A DNA stretch of 64,000 nt, from contig CAWCJL010000008.1 of the NCBI GenBank assembly GCA_963795775.1, positions 248,001-312,000 on the forward strand, written 5' to 3'. Below are positions 43,801 to 52,326 of the stretch, one piece after another; positions within the stretch are counted from its first letter, which is position 1, and each line of letters begins with the position of its first letter. The stretch comes from CAWCJL01 sp963795775. Its GTDB lineage: Bacteria; Acidobacteriota; Terriglobia; Terriglobales; Acidobacteriaceae. Below the pieces are notes generated by a model, which saw only the letters and a list, made by a program, of their open reading frames with translations, ran no database searches and was not told the origin of the DNA. The translations under genes were made by a program, and so were the position numbers.

Positions 43801-45162
43801 CCGTCGGAGTTGTTCGGTGCCGGCCGTGGTGAGGCGATTCACAACGCCTCCGATGCCACTCTCCTCCCTGCGGCTGGGCTTCTGACGGCGCGCGTCTACG
43901 CCAATATTCCCGGCGTCTTCGCCACCAGCACACCCGATTGGAGCAAGATCGACGGCCTGATGGCGTCGATGCAAACTGCAGGCATCCGTCCGCTTCTCCA
44001 GGTTGCATACTCGCCCGTGTGGCTGCAGCCTACATCGGGCAGCTGCGGCAACAGCAACGCACCAACGAACGTGCAGGCCTGGGCCCAGATTGCGCAGCAG
44101 TACGTGGCGCACCTGGATGCGAAGTTCCCCGGCTTCGTACGCGACTACGAGATATGGAATGAGCCCAATGCGTTCAGCCTGTGCGGTACCGCGAACAAGC
44201 TCAGCACCTATCTCAAGATCTACGCCGCGGCGGCCCCGCTGATGAAGAGCCAGGCAGCGGCAGATGGAGCGGCCATCCGGGTCGGTGGTCCAGCGCTGTC
44301 CAACTACAGCTCGGACTGGATCAAGGTGCTGCTGACTACGGCTTCCACCGCTCCGTACGTGGATTTCGTCAGCTATCACCAGTACCTCTTTGGTGAAACC
44401 AACCTCAATGTCCAGTGGGACACGTACACCGGCAACATGTCGATGTACCAGCGCACCCAGGACGTGAGCAACGGCGTGACTGCGATCTATAACAAAGTGG
44501 AAGCGCTAGCGCAGGCCGGCATGCAGCCCTCCGGCGCGAAGCTGCCGATCTACATCGACGAGTTCAATACGAACTGGGCCTTCGCCAAGGATTGCTGCCG
44601 CAATGACCCGACCTACGCTCCGCTGTGGAATGCGCTTTACGTCACAGACGCGCTGAACAGTGTGTACAACGGGGCGCAGCAAGTGCCGCAGCGGCTGGTG
44701 TACTTCGCGGCGAATGCCTATCCATACTTCTGCCTTTTCGGCACGCAGGACAGCGACATGGACTGCCAATATTCGAACGGCAGCACGCCCCAGCCGTATC
44801 CGCAATACTTCACCTACCAACTGCTGTCGTCGAGCAAATATCTCGGGCTTTCTGCAGGCGGGTTCATGGCAAAGTCCGTTACGCCGAACAGCACCGGGGG
44901 TGGCCCGGTGGTCACAGCCTTCTACAACGCCTCTCAGGACGCCATCCTGATCACGAATCCGACGGCCACCAATTACGGCCCGGTCGCGGTCGTGGCCAGG
45001 AACGCCGGGCTGAATGCACCAGAGGCAACGCTCTACACCATCGTCAACGGAGCATCGATCAACTCCTCTTCGATCGCTCTCACCCAAAGCGGTTCGGATC
45101 TCCAGGCCACAGTGGATGTCCCACCATACTCGGTGCAGGCGATCTCGCTGCGCTCCCGCTAA
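40897..45162 (+). CDS. Secreted multi-domain protein: seven ASH-type repeats, Ig-like modules and a clan-A glycosidase (GH39-like)
   Basis: 1421-aa protein. The signal peptide ends near VPARAQ. Residues about 28-790 hold about seven choice-of-anchor-D/ASH repeats of roughly 100 residues, each with two cysteines (patterns STCP and GASC), probably disulfide-bonded outside the cytoplasm. Two bacterial Ig-like modules follow (about 790-960). The C-terminal 450 residues form a TIM-barrel glycosidase: acid/base Glu1089 in IWNEPN and nucleophile Glu1222 in IYIDEFNTNW, a spacing typical of clan A such as GH39 beta-xylosidases. The substrate is unknown. GAGAGGG supports the ATG. A Cys-rich leader frame lies 188 bases upstream. 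Confidence 0.85.
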   Translation: MFQYLTRAFQTLMISAAFLALAVPARAQDAVLAPASLAWNTVPLGQTSSIQQLKLTNTQAVPLKISGVALPLGSDFVQTATTCPMAMPSSTGPTLAPGASCNFSVAFRPLAAGARTSRLTVFDDAPSRMQQVSLSGTGVIGAALFSPTSMSFPRVAIGTTSVAQAATLIAGSGDITIKSITASAQFSVSQSCPAVLKAGTSCPLSVAFSPRSSGYPTGYVSVSYTTSSGVNAAQQLWLDGSTPSSFVSITPSSFEYGAVGLGSGSDKVFTLTNNFMSAVTLGAMSNSAADYAVVASTCPASPNSLAVNASCEVTVRFSPQAAVASTDRFSVASSAPDSPSTATLSGTGVSNVGLMFNPAALSWGSVQMGQVSGAKTITVTNSNSGPVTISSLTSGNEFTINASTCPVGPSSLAAGASCTISVSFRPMAQGPRSDALTVVNDASSTPQTVPLSGNGIIGPLLFSPTSLTFTTTAAGQTSATQTATLTNTTSASIDLMAITHTNAFPETSNCVPALAPGASCTFTVAFAPMCSGAKSGTVRVYTAKYATQLYLFGTATGTSICPQPGPPNPNTGLSFAPGRVLFGTQTIGTSTTQQITATNYQTQSINISSIAVAAPFSQTNNCAATLPEGFSCIINITYTPTAAGYANAMLTVVDSGTATPQSVPLTGNAANPFAVTPRNSSLAFNSQMVGTSSSPQAVTISNNQAVPLRILSITGPQEFPYSSTCGDAIPAGASCTINVTFTPQVAGTRTGTLTIGQSASSTPISIALYGTAVNSVGQSVMVTVGPYNPCVAPAGTLQFSAQVTNVTNPAVTWYVDGVANGNARVGTITSSGFYTAPATTGSHTVKAVSVQSPASSGRSLTTITTTPSFTVYPYTASLTPGASQSFQALVCSNPDTNAVSYTVDGIAGGNATVGTITSTGEYHAPATAGKHTVRVTDSTIGKSTSAVATVFSSITADFGSRTYTAFPVPSELFGAGRGEAIHNASDATLLPAAGLLTARVYANIPGVFATSTPDWSKIDGLMASMQTAGIRPLLQVAYSPVWLQPTSGSCGNSNAPTNVQAWAQIAQQYVAHLDAKFPGFVRDYEIWNEPNAFSLCGTANKLSTYLKIYAAAAPLMKSQAAADGAAIRVGGPALSNYSSDWIKVLLTTASTAPYVDFVSYHQYLFGETNLNVQWDTYTGNMSMYQRTQDVSNGVTAIYNKVEALAQAGMQPSGAKLPIYIDEFNTNWAFAKDCCRNDPTYAPLWNALYVTDALNSVYNGAQQVPQRLVYFAANAYPYFCLFGTQDSDMDCQYSNGSTPQPYPQYFTYQLLSSSKYLGLSAGGFMAKSVTPNSTGGGPVVTAFYNASQDAILITNPTATNYGPVAVVARNAGLNAPEATLYTIVNGASINSSSIALTQSGSDLQATVDVPPYSVQAISLRSR

Positions 45163-45177
45163 CGCTACACCTCGGCA

Positions 45178-45217
45178 AGGCTCATCCGGAAAGACAATCG
45201 CCAATCCGGGTGAGCCT
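45178..45217 (+). other. Long intergenic hairpin after the ASH-glycosidase gene
   Basis: Arms 45178-45189 (AGGCTCATCCGG) and 45206-45217 (CCGGGTGAGCCT) pair over 12 bases with a single U-G wobble, leaving a 16-base loop. There is no T run behind it, so it is not a classical terminator. It may stabilise the 3' end or separate two messages. Confidence 0.5.
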
Positions 45218-45279
45218 GCCAGGAACGCCAAAGGCGGCCACATTTGCAGGAACCACCGCGACAGCGGTTTAATGGCGAG

Positions 45280-46194
45280 ATGTTTCAGCCTACCCGCAGA
45301 GACTTCCTGAAAACCGGTTCCGCCGTACTCGCGGGCGGCGCACTATACGGACCAGCCAGCCGGCTGGCCGCCAGCCCTCTCGGCCTTCCCCTCGGACTCC
45401 AGTTGTACTCCGTCCGGGAGCTACTGCCGAAGGACTACGCCGGCACCCTGAAGCAGATCGGAGCGCTCGGCTATCGCGAAATGGAGGCGGCCGGATTCTT
45501 CGGTCACAGCGCCAGTGACGTGAAGCAGGCCATGCAGCAGGCGGGCCTGCACTGCGTCAGTGCGCATTACTCCTGGGATGATCTGCAGGCAAAGTTCGAC
45601 TCCATCCTGGCGTTTGGACAAGAGCTGGGGCTCGAGTACATCATCTGCTCTTTCCCAGGATTCAAGAACCCGGCGCGCGTCAAAGGCATGGACTTCCCCG
45701 CCAAGGTGCGGGCCTTTTCTCTCGATGACTGGCGCTGGAATGCGGAACAGTTCAACCGGGCGGGCACGCGCGTGCAGGCCGCCGGAATGAAATTCGGCTA
45801 CCACAACCACACGATGGAGTTCCGCCCGATTGACGGCGTGGTGCCGTTCGATGAATTGGTACGGCTGACCGACCCCAAAACGGTCACGATTGAGCTCGAC
45901 TGCGGATGGGTGATGGTCGGAGGCGCCGATCCGGTGACTTACCTGAAGCGCTACCCCACGCGGATTTCGATGTTGCACGTCAAGGATTTCAAGCACACGG
46001 ACAAGCCGACCTCCGTCACCAACCCGCCACCGGCGGCAGAACTGGGGCACGGTACGATGGATTACAGGCCCATCTTCGAAGCCGCCAAGGGTGCGCACAT
46101 CCAGCATTATTTTGTGGAGCAGGAGGAGTTCGACATGCCTCCGATGCAGGCGCTCAAAATCGACGCGGAGTACATGCGCAACCTCAAGGTCTGA
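45280..46194 (+). CDS. Tat-exported sugar phosphate isomerase/epimerase-like TIM-barrel protein
   Basis: 304-aa protein. The N-terminus PTRRDFLKTGSAVLAGG carries a twin-arginine signal, so it is exported folded. The body is a xylose-isomerase-like (AP endonuclease 2) TIM barrel: GLQLYSVREL, YREMEAAGFFG, VSAHYSWDD, KFGYHNHTMEF, TIELDCGWVMVGGADPVTYL, MLHVKDFK and the closing GHGTMDY. Metal ligands (Glu, Asp, His) fall in these motifs. The substrate is unknown, but convergent neighbours (Gfo/Idh oxidoreductase and MFS transporter) suggest modified-sugar breakdown. The start at 45280 is chosen because it begins at the Tat motif; an earlier in-frame ATG at 45244 adds 12 unlikely residues. Confidence 0.83.
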   Translation: MFQPTRRDFLKTGSAVLAGGALYGPASRLAASPLGLPLGLQLYSVRELLPKDYAGTLKQIGALGYREMEAAGFFGHSASDVKQAMQQAGLHCVSAHYSWDDLQAKFDSILAFGQELGLEYIICSFPGFKNPARVKGMDFPAKVRAFSLDDWRWNAEQFNRAGTRVQAAGMKFGYHNHTMEFRPIDGVVPFDELVRLTDPKTVTIELDCGWVMVGGADPVTYLKRYPTRISMLHVKDFKHTDKPTSVTNPPPAAELGHGTMDYRPIFEAAKGAHIQHYFVEQEEFDMPPMQALKIDAEYMRNLKV

Positions 46195-46230
46195 GCGCGC
46201 CCTGCCAATGGCGCACCCAGGAAGCGCGCC

Positions 46231-47367
46231 TCAGGCGTGCAACGCCGCTCGAATAATCAAGCTCAAGACGATCATCAGCGTGGCGCAGCCGGGAATGACC
46301 AGCAGCGCCTTGCGCAGACGCAGCGGGTCGCCGCCGGCAATCGCGCCGATCACGCGTGAACTGACCGCCAGGCCGGCCCACCCGCAGGTGATGGCGAAGC
46401 CGATCGCCGTACTGGACATGCGCGGGAACACATCGCCCACAATCGCCAGGGTGGTGGGAAAGACCGGCGCCATCGCCAGCCCCGCGAGCGAGACCAGGAC
46501 CCATGCGATCGATGCTCGCCGGGTAGTCAGCATGAGCGCGGTGGTGATCGCCATCGCAACAGAGGCGACGAGCGTGACATCGATGGCGGGAACGTGGATG
46601 AGAATGGGGGACACGATCAGACGGCCAATTAGCAGGCCAAGCGCAAACCCCATCGACAGGATATTCAGCGCACGGGATTCCGGTATGCCCTGGGCGATCA
46701 GGTGACGGGGCAGCCAATTCCAGACGCCGACTTCGCACGACACATATAGAAACAAAAAGAAGCCGAGCAGAAAGAGTACGGGCCTGCCGAGCACGTGACC
46801 TACATCCGCGGGTACAAAGCTGTGGAGCCCTGCTGGGCCGGGCATGCGCGTGCCGATCTCAATTGCCAGCGTGACCAACGTGAAGCCCGCGACCGAGTAG
46901 CACAGCCGGATCCAGTTTTTGCCGAAGAGATTAGCCGCGATCAATGGCGTGACCAGCCCGCCCAACCCGAAGAACAGGTTCACCAGGTTGAGGGTGGCGC
47001 CGCGGTGCGCCTCACCCACATCGCTGGCCAGCGCGTTCGCCGCCGTGATGACGATACCGCCGCCTACACCCAGTGTGAAAAGCAGCATTACGATCGCACT
47101 GTAACCGGGAGATCGCGGGAGCGCGACCAGCGCCGCGGAGATCAGCGCCAGGCCCAGCACCAGGCCCACCTTTTTCCCTTCCGCATCGAGCAGAGGGCCG
47201 ACGCCGAGCGATGCGAGCATCAAGCCAAGCGCTTGGGCAAAAGCGATGGTGCCGTTCTGTTTCGGCGTTAGCTGGAAGCGCTCCGAAAGGTTCGGCAGAA
47301 TCGTGCCCAGCATGGCGGTGATCATGCCGTACACAAAGATCGCAAGGACAACGGCAAGAATCAGCAA
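46231..47367 (-). CDS. Major facilitator superfamily transporter (sugar/FucP-like)
   Basis: 378-aa inner-membrane carrier with about twelve hydrophobic spans. The signature LLDAEGKKVGLVLGL matches the MFS loop 2-3 region, and FFGLGGLVTPLIAANLFG resembles FucP-like sugar:H+ symporters. The TTG at 47367 is taken as start because the first membrane helix begins there, although its ribosome site is poor (AGGA 14 bases upstream); the next ATG would cut that helix. It lies 30 bases behind the Gfo/Idh gene on the same strand and is probably co-transcribed. Confidence 0.8.
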   Translation of the reverse strand: MLILAVVLAIFVYGMITAMLGTILPNLSERFQLTPKQNGTIAFAQALGLMLASLGVGPLLDAEGKKVGLVLGLALISAALVALPRSPGYSAIVMLLFTLGVGGGIVITAANALASDVGEAHRGATLNLVNLFFGLGGLVTPLIAANLFGKNWIRLCYSVAGFTLVTLAIEIGTRMPGPAGLHSFVPADVGHVLGRPVLFLLGFFLFLYVSCEVGVWNWLPRHLIAQGIPESRALNILSMGFALGLLIGRLIVSPILIHVPAIDVTLVASVAMAITTALMLTTRRASIAWVLVSLAGLAMAPVFPTTLAIVGDVFPRMSSTAIGFAITCGWAGLAVSSRVIGAIAGGDPLRLRKALLVIPGCATLMIVLSLIIRAALHA

Positions 47368-47397
47368 CGGAGTCGTCTCTTTCCTATGCGGGAATCA

Positions 47398-48549
47398 CTA
47401 TGCTGCAACATCGGTCCAGGCGTGGGCGAGATGGCTCCGCAGCTCAGCATCGAGAAGCAGCATCTGGCGCAGCCCGTCCGCCATCTGCGGGTACTCGGCC
47501 GGAGCTCCCGGCTCTGCAATCGAGCGGTAAAAGCGCCGGAAGACCTGCTTGAAGGTGTCGTCGTACCCTTCGCTGTGGCCGCCCGGCAGGTCTGCATAGC
47601 GGCGGGCCTGTTCATCGAGCAGAGCGGGATCTTTCAGGATGACCTGATTGGGCTCATCCCGGTGACCGATCCACAATGTGTCGGGTTGCTCCTGGTCCCA
47701 GGAGACGGACGCCTCGGACCCGTACACTTCGATGCTGAGCCGGTTCTTGCGCCCGGCCGAGACCTGGCTGGCCGTCATGGCGCCCCGCGCGTTGCTTTCC
47801 ATCCGAAAGATCACGGCTCCGAAATCGTCTGTCGTCACTGGCACATCTTCGGTCCGCGAAGCAGCCGAGGATAGCTTGCCGGCAAAGGTCTCCATGCGTT
47901 CCGAACGCCGTTTGCGGGTGGCATGAAACGTCTGCAGATCCGCGCACAGTGAGGTGACGCGCAGGCCGGTGATGTGCTCCGCCATATCGAACCAGTGTGA
48001 GCCGATATCGGCCATGGCGCGGAGCGGGCCGCCCGCCTCCAGTTCCACGCGCCAGTTCCAATCCGTGTCATACAGCAGCCAGTCCTGCGAGTACGTCCCC
48101 TGCACCACCAGGATGCGACCGAGTGTGCCTTGTTCCCGCATACGGCGCATTTGCTGCACCATGGGGTAATAGCGAAGATTGTGGCAGACGCAGTTGCGAA
48201 GCTTGCGATCGTTTGCCAGCCGGACAAGTTCCTCGGCTTCCGACACTGAGGTGGCGAGCGGCTTTTCGCAGAGCACGTGTTTGCCGGCCAGGAATGCATT
48301 CTTGGCCATCTCGAAGTGTGCGGCGTTTGCCGTGCAAATATGGACCGCGTCGATACCGGGGTCGGCCAGCACTGAACGGTAGTCCGACACAGCCTGCGGC
48401 ACGCCGAAGCTGTCCGCAAGCTGGCGCGCCCGCTCCGCATCACGGCCCGCGACCGCCGCAACCGTGACGCCCTCGATCCTGCGCAGCGCTTCCAGGTGCA
48501 CGCGCCCCATAAAGCCCGTGCCAATGATTGCTGTCCTGATCTGCTTCAT
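47398..48549 (-). CDS. Gfo/Idh/MocA-family NAD(P)-dependent oxidoreductase
   Basis: 383-aa dehydrogenase. The N-terminal Rossmann motif AIIGTGFMG is at residues 8-16, followed by CEKPLA (about 94-99) with the family's lysine, and DIGSHWFDM carrying the likely catalytic His. The C-terminal half is the alpha/beta substrate domain ending in a Leu-rich helix. Such enzymes oxidise sugars, inositols or amino sugars. The MFS gene follows 30 bases downstream. The ribosome site is weak (GCGGTGG). The 194 bases before it (48550-48743) contain no gene I can support. Confidence 0.88.
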   Translation of the reverse strand: MKQIRTAIIGTGFMGRVHLEALRRIEGVTVAAVAGRDAERARQLADSFGVPQAVSDYRSVLADPGIDAVHICTANAAHFEMAKNAFLAGKHVLCEKPLATSVSEAEELVRLANDRKLRNCVCHNLRYYPMVQQMRRMREQGTLGRILVVQGTYSQDWLLYDTDWNWRVELEAGGPLRAMADIGSHWFDMAEHITGLRVTSLCADLQTFHATRKRRSERMETFAGKLSSAASRTEDVPVTTDDFGAVIFRMESNARGAMTASQVSAGRKNRLSIEVYGSEASVSWDQEQPDTLWIGHRDEPNQVILKDPALLDEQARRYADLPGGHSEGYDDTFKQVFRRFYRSIAEPGAPAEYPQMADGLRQMLLLDAELRSHLAHAWTDVAA

Positions 48550-48743
48550 GCTGCTGCCACCGCTCGCGAAGAGTTTCAGACCCGCCGGGCCGCCGCAGAC
48601 AGCAGCACGGATCGGATCGAGAGAACAGTATCACAGCGAGATAGAAGCATCGCGACAAGGCAAGAATGAGAGCACAGCGAGCCCGCCGTGCTCTGCATGG
48701 GTGAAGCGCCGGGCCTGATCGTCCCACCGCAGATTCCAGGACT

Positions 48744-49851
48744 TCAGGCTTGCGGGTTTCCGCAGAACCAGTCCTTCACCACGACCTCCCGGCAGAAGCG
48801 CTGGTTTCGCAGCAGCTTTCGTCCGAGATATTTCCGCAACCCCGGCGGCAAGTGGCCGGCCAACGCCGACGCTGCCCCGTTGTGCTCCGTAAGGCGCTCT
48901 GTCAATGCTGCCGTATAGGAAGATAGTGCCGACGCGGCGTAGGCAGGAGCAGCACTCGCAATCGCTTTAGCCGCGAGGATGCCGGACTCGATGGCGGGCC
49001 GGATGCCTTCACCGCTATGCGCGGCTGCCAGGCCAGCCGCATCGCCGATCAGGAGCAACGCATCCTCCACGCGCCTGGAGTTACCCGACCACAGCCGGTA
49101 TGCGTGGCCATGGACCGACCCGGCAGGCAGCGACTGCGTACCCGCAGGGTAGCCGTGCTGCTTCAGGAATTGCGAGAAGTGCGCCGGCAAATTGCGTGAA
49201 TCCGTGCGTCCCAGGCCGATGTTGAGCACGCCCTGCTTACGAAAGATCCAGCCATAGCCTTCGAGGTCTTTGCAGAAAGAGAGTTCCACCGTACCTGCCG
49301 GGATCGCCTCTGCTGTTTCTTCGGACGCAGGGATGCAAAACTCCGACTCCTGCGCTACCACCAGTTCGGCGCCGGCATCTCGGTCCGCGACCATCCGGGC
49401 CACGGGGCAGAAGTTTCCCCCGGCGCCGACCAGCATGCGCGCGCGGAAGGCGCCGTTCACGATCCAGCTCCCATCCTGGCGCTCCACGCTGGTGACCGAG
49501 ACACCTTCGCGGACACGCGCGCCGGAGCGACGCAGCAGGTAGGTATCGAATTCACACCGGCGTATGCCGTAGCTCACGGGTTGATCGAAATCCACGGTGA
49601 CGGGGCTCTCGCCATCGCAGGAGATACGAAACGAGAAGATCGGCTGAAAGACCCGGCCCTTGCGGTAATCGTCGGGATCGAGTTCGAGCATGCGAGAGCA
49701 CCGGCGGCGTGATCCATCCGGCACAGACCTTGTCGCGCGGGAAGGTGGCGCGATCGATGATGAGCACATCCAGCCCGGCCCGCTGGAGCGCCCAGGCACA
49801 CGAAGAGCCGGCCGGGCCGCCGCCGACGATCAGAACTTCGCAGTCTTCCAT
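48744..49851 (-). pseudogene. FAD-dependent oxidoreductase (geranylgeranyl-reductase-like) with a frameshift
   Basis: The reading starts at ATG 49851 (MEDCEVLIVGGGPAGSSCAW), a GGGPAG FAD site, and goes through VCAGWITPPV, a motif of the geranylgeranyl/digeranylglycerophospholipid reductase family. One extra base near 49689 then breaks the frame. The remainder (LELDPDDYRKGRVFQ onward, with LLIGDAAGLAAAHSGEGI, the second FAD motif) is open in the next frame to 48744. Total length is 3 x 369 + 1 bases, consistent with one inserted base. Such enzymes reduce double bonds in isoprenoid or lipid chains. The start overlaps the upstream cyclopropane-synthase-like gene by 22 bases, hinting at a shared lipid pathway. 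Confidence 0.85.
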
Positions 49852-51056
49852 GGTTGCGATCCGCCCTGCTTTTCTCCCTGGTAAAGGTAGGCGCGGCTCC
49901 ACGGAATGTCGGCGCACCTGCTCCCTGCAAAGGTGATCTGGAAGAGCTGCAAAGTGCCCACGTGGAAGCCTGCAGCAGAGCCCGCGAGGTACAGCCGCCA
50001 GGTGCGAGCAAAGTTCATGCCGAAGCGCTCTGCCACTGCATCGAAGTGTTTCTCGTAGTTCTGCAGCCAGAACTCCAGCGTACGGGCGTAGTGCAGCCGC
50101 AGGTTCTCCACATCGAGCGTGGCGTACGCATGCTGCTCCATCGGATCCAGGATCTGACTCATAGCGGGGATGTACGCGCCGGGGAAGATCCGCTTCTGAA
50201 TCCAGGGGCTCAGGCCCGCATGATTGCTGCGTCCGATGAAATGCAGGAGTCCTCGGCCGGTGTCTCCGATCGAGCGATGGATCACATCGGCGAGTTCCTG
50301 GTAGTGCGCAGGGCCGACGTGTTCGATCATGCCGACGGATACAAAGACTTCCGCATTTCCACGCAGGTTGCGGTAGTCGTCCTGGATAAACTCGACCCGC
50401 GATTCCAACCCGCGACAGCGTGCGCTTTCCCGCGCAACCTCGATCTGCTCCTGGCAGACGTTGAACGCCTTTACCGTCACTCCGTAATTCTCGGCCATGT
50501 GCAGGGCCAGCGCGCCCCAACCGCAGCCGGCCTCGACCACGCGATCGCCGTGCTGTAACCAAACCTTGCGGCAGATGAGGTCGAGCTTCGCCTTTTGCGC
50601 CGCATCGAGCGAGAGACCTGGCTCGGGGAAATAGGCGCAGGTGTACACCATCTCGCGATCGAGCCACGCGCGGTAAAAGTCCGTGTCGAGCGAATAGTGC
50701 TGCCGTGCATTGGCGCGCGCCTGGCGAATGGATTGCCCATGAATCAGCTTCTGCGCCGCGGTCGCAAGCTTTGAGGGAAAACGATGGAGCACGGGCGCCT
50801 TGTAGAGCAGGCACAAGGTGCTGAGCAGGTCGCCGTCAATCTCGATGCGGCCTTCGGCATAGCCGTCGCCGAACGCGATTTCGGGATCGACCAGCAGCGA
50901 GAGCGCCGTGCGGCGGTCGGCAATGCGGATCACCGGAAGACCGAGTTCCGCGTCCTGCTCCTCTGCCACATCCCCAATCCGGAACCGGACGGGCACAGGT
51001 CCGGCAGCGGCGCGCAGTGCGCGAATCAGTTTACGTTCTGACCAGCCTTCCCGCAT
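49830..51056 (-). CDS. Cyclopropane-fatty-acyl-phospholipid synthase-family methyltransferase
   Basis: 408-aa SAM-dependent enzyme. It contains the SAM motif VEAGCGWGALALHMAENYG, an upstream QHYSLDTDFYRAWLD block and GMIEHVG, all typical of the CFA synthase family that methylates or cyclopropanates acyl chains of phospholipids. The N-terminal roughly 120 residues form the extra domain found in this family. ATG at 51056 is fixed by AGGAG nine bases upstream; earlier in-frame ATGs would lack such a site. It overlaps the FAD oxidoreductase gene, so the two may act in sequence on membrane lipids. Confidence 0.88.
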   Translation of the reverse strand: MREGWSERKLIRALRAAAGPVPVRFRIGDVAEEQDAELGLPVIRIADRRTALSLLVDPEIAFGDGYAEGRIEIDGDLLSTLCLLYKAPVLHRFPSKLATAAQKLIHGQSIRQARANARQHYSLDTDFYRAWLDREMVYTCAYFPEPGLSLDAAQKAKLDLICRKVWLQHGDRVVEAGCGWGALALHMAENYGVTVKAFNVCQEQIEVARESARCRGLESRVEFIQDDYRNLRGNAEVFVSVGMIEHVGPAHYQELADVIHRSIGDTGRGLLHFIGRSNHAGLSPWIQKRIFPGAYIPAMSQILDPMEQHAYATLDVENLRLHYARTLEFWLQNYEKHFDAVAERFGMNFARTWRLYLAGSAAGFHVGTLQLFQITFAGSRCADIPWSRAYLYQGEKQGGSQPWKTAKF

Positions 51057-51337
51057 GGCTGTTGCTCCTGGAACTTTGATCCTGCTGGCGTTGTTTCTGC
51101 TCAACGCTGGACGCAGCACCTCGTCCGTGTGCATGCGCATGACACGCCAGTTTGCCTCGCGGGCTCAAGATGACCGATCGTTCCTAAGCCGGCGCACCGA
51201 AAGAATACAACGGGTGGCCGCGCATGTATCCGGAAATGCGTTCTGTGGTTTGGATTATGTCCCCGGAACCGGGGATGTCCGGCGACAATCCGCGGTTCTC
51301 GGTAGGGAACTTCCGATGCAAGTTCCCGCTTCCGCGA

Positions 51338-52138
51338 CTATTGCGGCGCTCCCGCGACGTGTTCCGCCAGCATCGTCCTACGCGCAGTCCTGCCGGGGCG
51401 CGACGTAGTCCTGCGTTGTGGTCCACAGGCGGCCGGCGGATTGGTCATCTGCTTCACAAAGATGCGGAAGCTTTCCGTGCCGGGCTGCAGGGTAGACCAG
51501 TAGGACTTACGCGTAAACAGCGGCGCGTGATGATCGAGGATTTGTGTTTTGAGAATGGTGACGCCGCAGAGCAAATTATTGCGGGGCTGCAGAATGGTCC
51601 GCGCCGGGTCCTTCGGCGGCAGCTTCCGGTCGGCTTCCCAGTCGAAATCACATCCGTAGCGCTTCTGGTCCTCATACGTAAGCTGAAGCAGGCCCTGGCT
51701 GCGCACGCGTTGCCGGGTGACGTCGTCGATGACGGCCACCGCGGGCTCATTGTGGCGCACTACCGTGTCGGGCTTCAGGCCGGCTTCCGCGCCTGCCAGC
51801 GCCTGGAAGAAATAGGCCCAGAAGGCGCGCTTATCCGTCTCGCTCATGGTGTAAAACCGCGGGCAGAAGCGGCGCACATCGCGCGGCACAGCGGTGGTGA
51901 GCATCTCCGGCGGCAGTGCCTTCTCAATGATCGCGTCCCAATGGTGGTCCCACTCCGGGCCGCCGAGTTCGGCAGCCTTTTGGTCGATGGGCGTGGGCGG
52001 CGCAGCCTTTACCACCGGCCCGGCTGGATGTGGTGCCGGCGCGGGGTGCTCCATCCGGCTCTTGCTCCTGCAGCCGGCGAAGCCTGCGAGCAGGCATAGG
52101 CATATCCAGAGCGGCAGAAGATGCTTGCGTCCAGACAC
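51338..52138 (-). CDS. Lipoprotein with a possible lysozyme-like domain
   Basis: 266-aa protein. GTG at 52138 follows GGAGAG at seven bases and opens a lipoprotein signal (LLAGFAGC, Cys at about residue 22). The domain at about residues 50-235 contains RSQGLLQLTYEDQKRYGCDF and NNLLCGVTIL, the pattern seen in transglycosylase/lysozyme-like folds. The C-terminal roughly 30 residues are Arg/Pro-rich. Function is not established; cell-wall cleavage is one possibility. The gap 51141-51337 to the next gene contains no recognised feature. Confidence 0.7.
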   Translation of the reverse strand: MSGRKHLLPLWICLCLLAGFAGCRSKSRMEHPAPAPHPAGPVVKAAPPTPIDQKAAELGGPEWDHHWDAIIEKALPPEMLTTAVPRDVRRFCPRFYTMSETDKRAFWAYFFQALAGAEAGLKPDTVVRHNEPAVAVIDDVTRQRVRSQGLLQLTYEDQKRYGCDFDWEADRKLPPKDPARTILQPRNNLLCGVTILKTQILDHHAPLFTRKSYWSTLQPGTESFRIFVKQMTNPPAACGPQRRTTSRPGRTARRTMLAEHVAGAPQ

Positions 52139-52326
52139 GTTCAGACTCTCCTTAAGTGGCTCTTGGCAAATCCAGGCGCACTTCGGGTCTGACGGTCTCG
52201 GCTGCGCCGGTGTTGCCAGTATGACCAAGGTTTGCGCGGCGGCATCGGAGCGGGCCCCGCACGCACGAGCAGCCTTGCTACCCAGCAAACCCGCTGTTCG
52301 CCGATTGCCGGTATCATCGAAGCGGT

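Noticed and set aside
42292..44379. Long open frame on the minus strand opposite the ASH-glycosidase
   Set aside because: It is antisense to a clear protein, rich in Arg/Gly/Ala from GC bias, and has no recognisable motif.
48599..48607. Three consecutive Cys codons on the minus strand upstream of the Gfo/Idh gene
   Set aside because: There is no nearby ATG, and the frame has no stop before the gene, so it does not form a short leader peptide.
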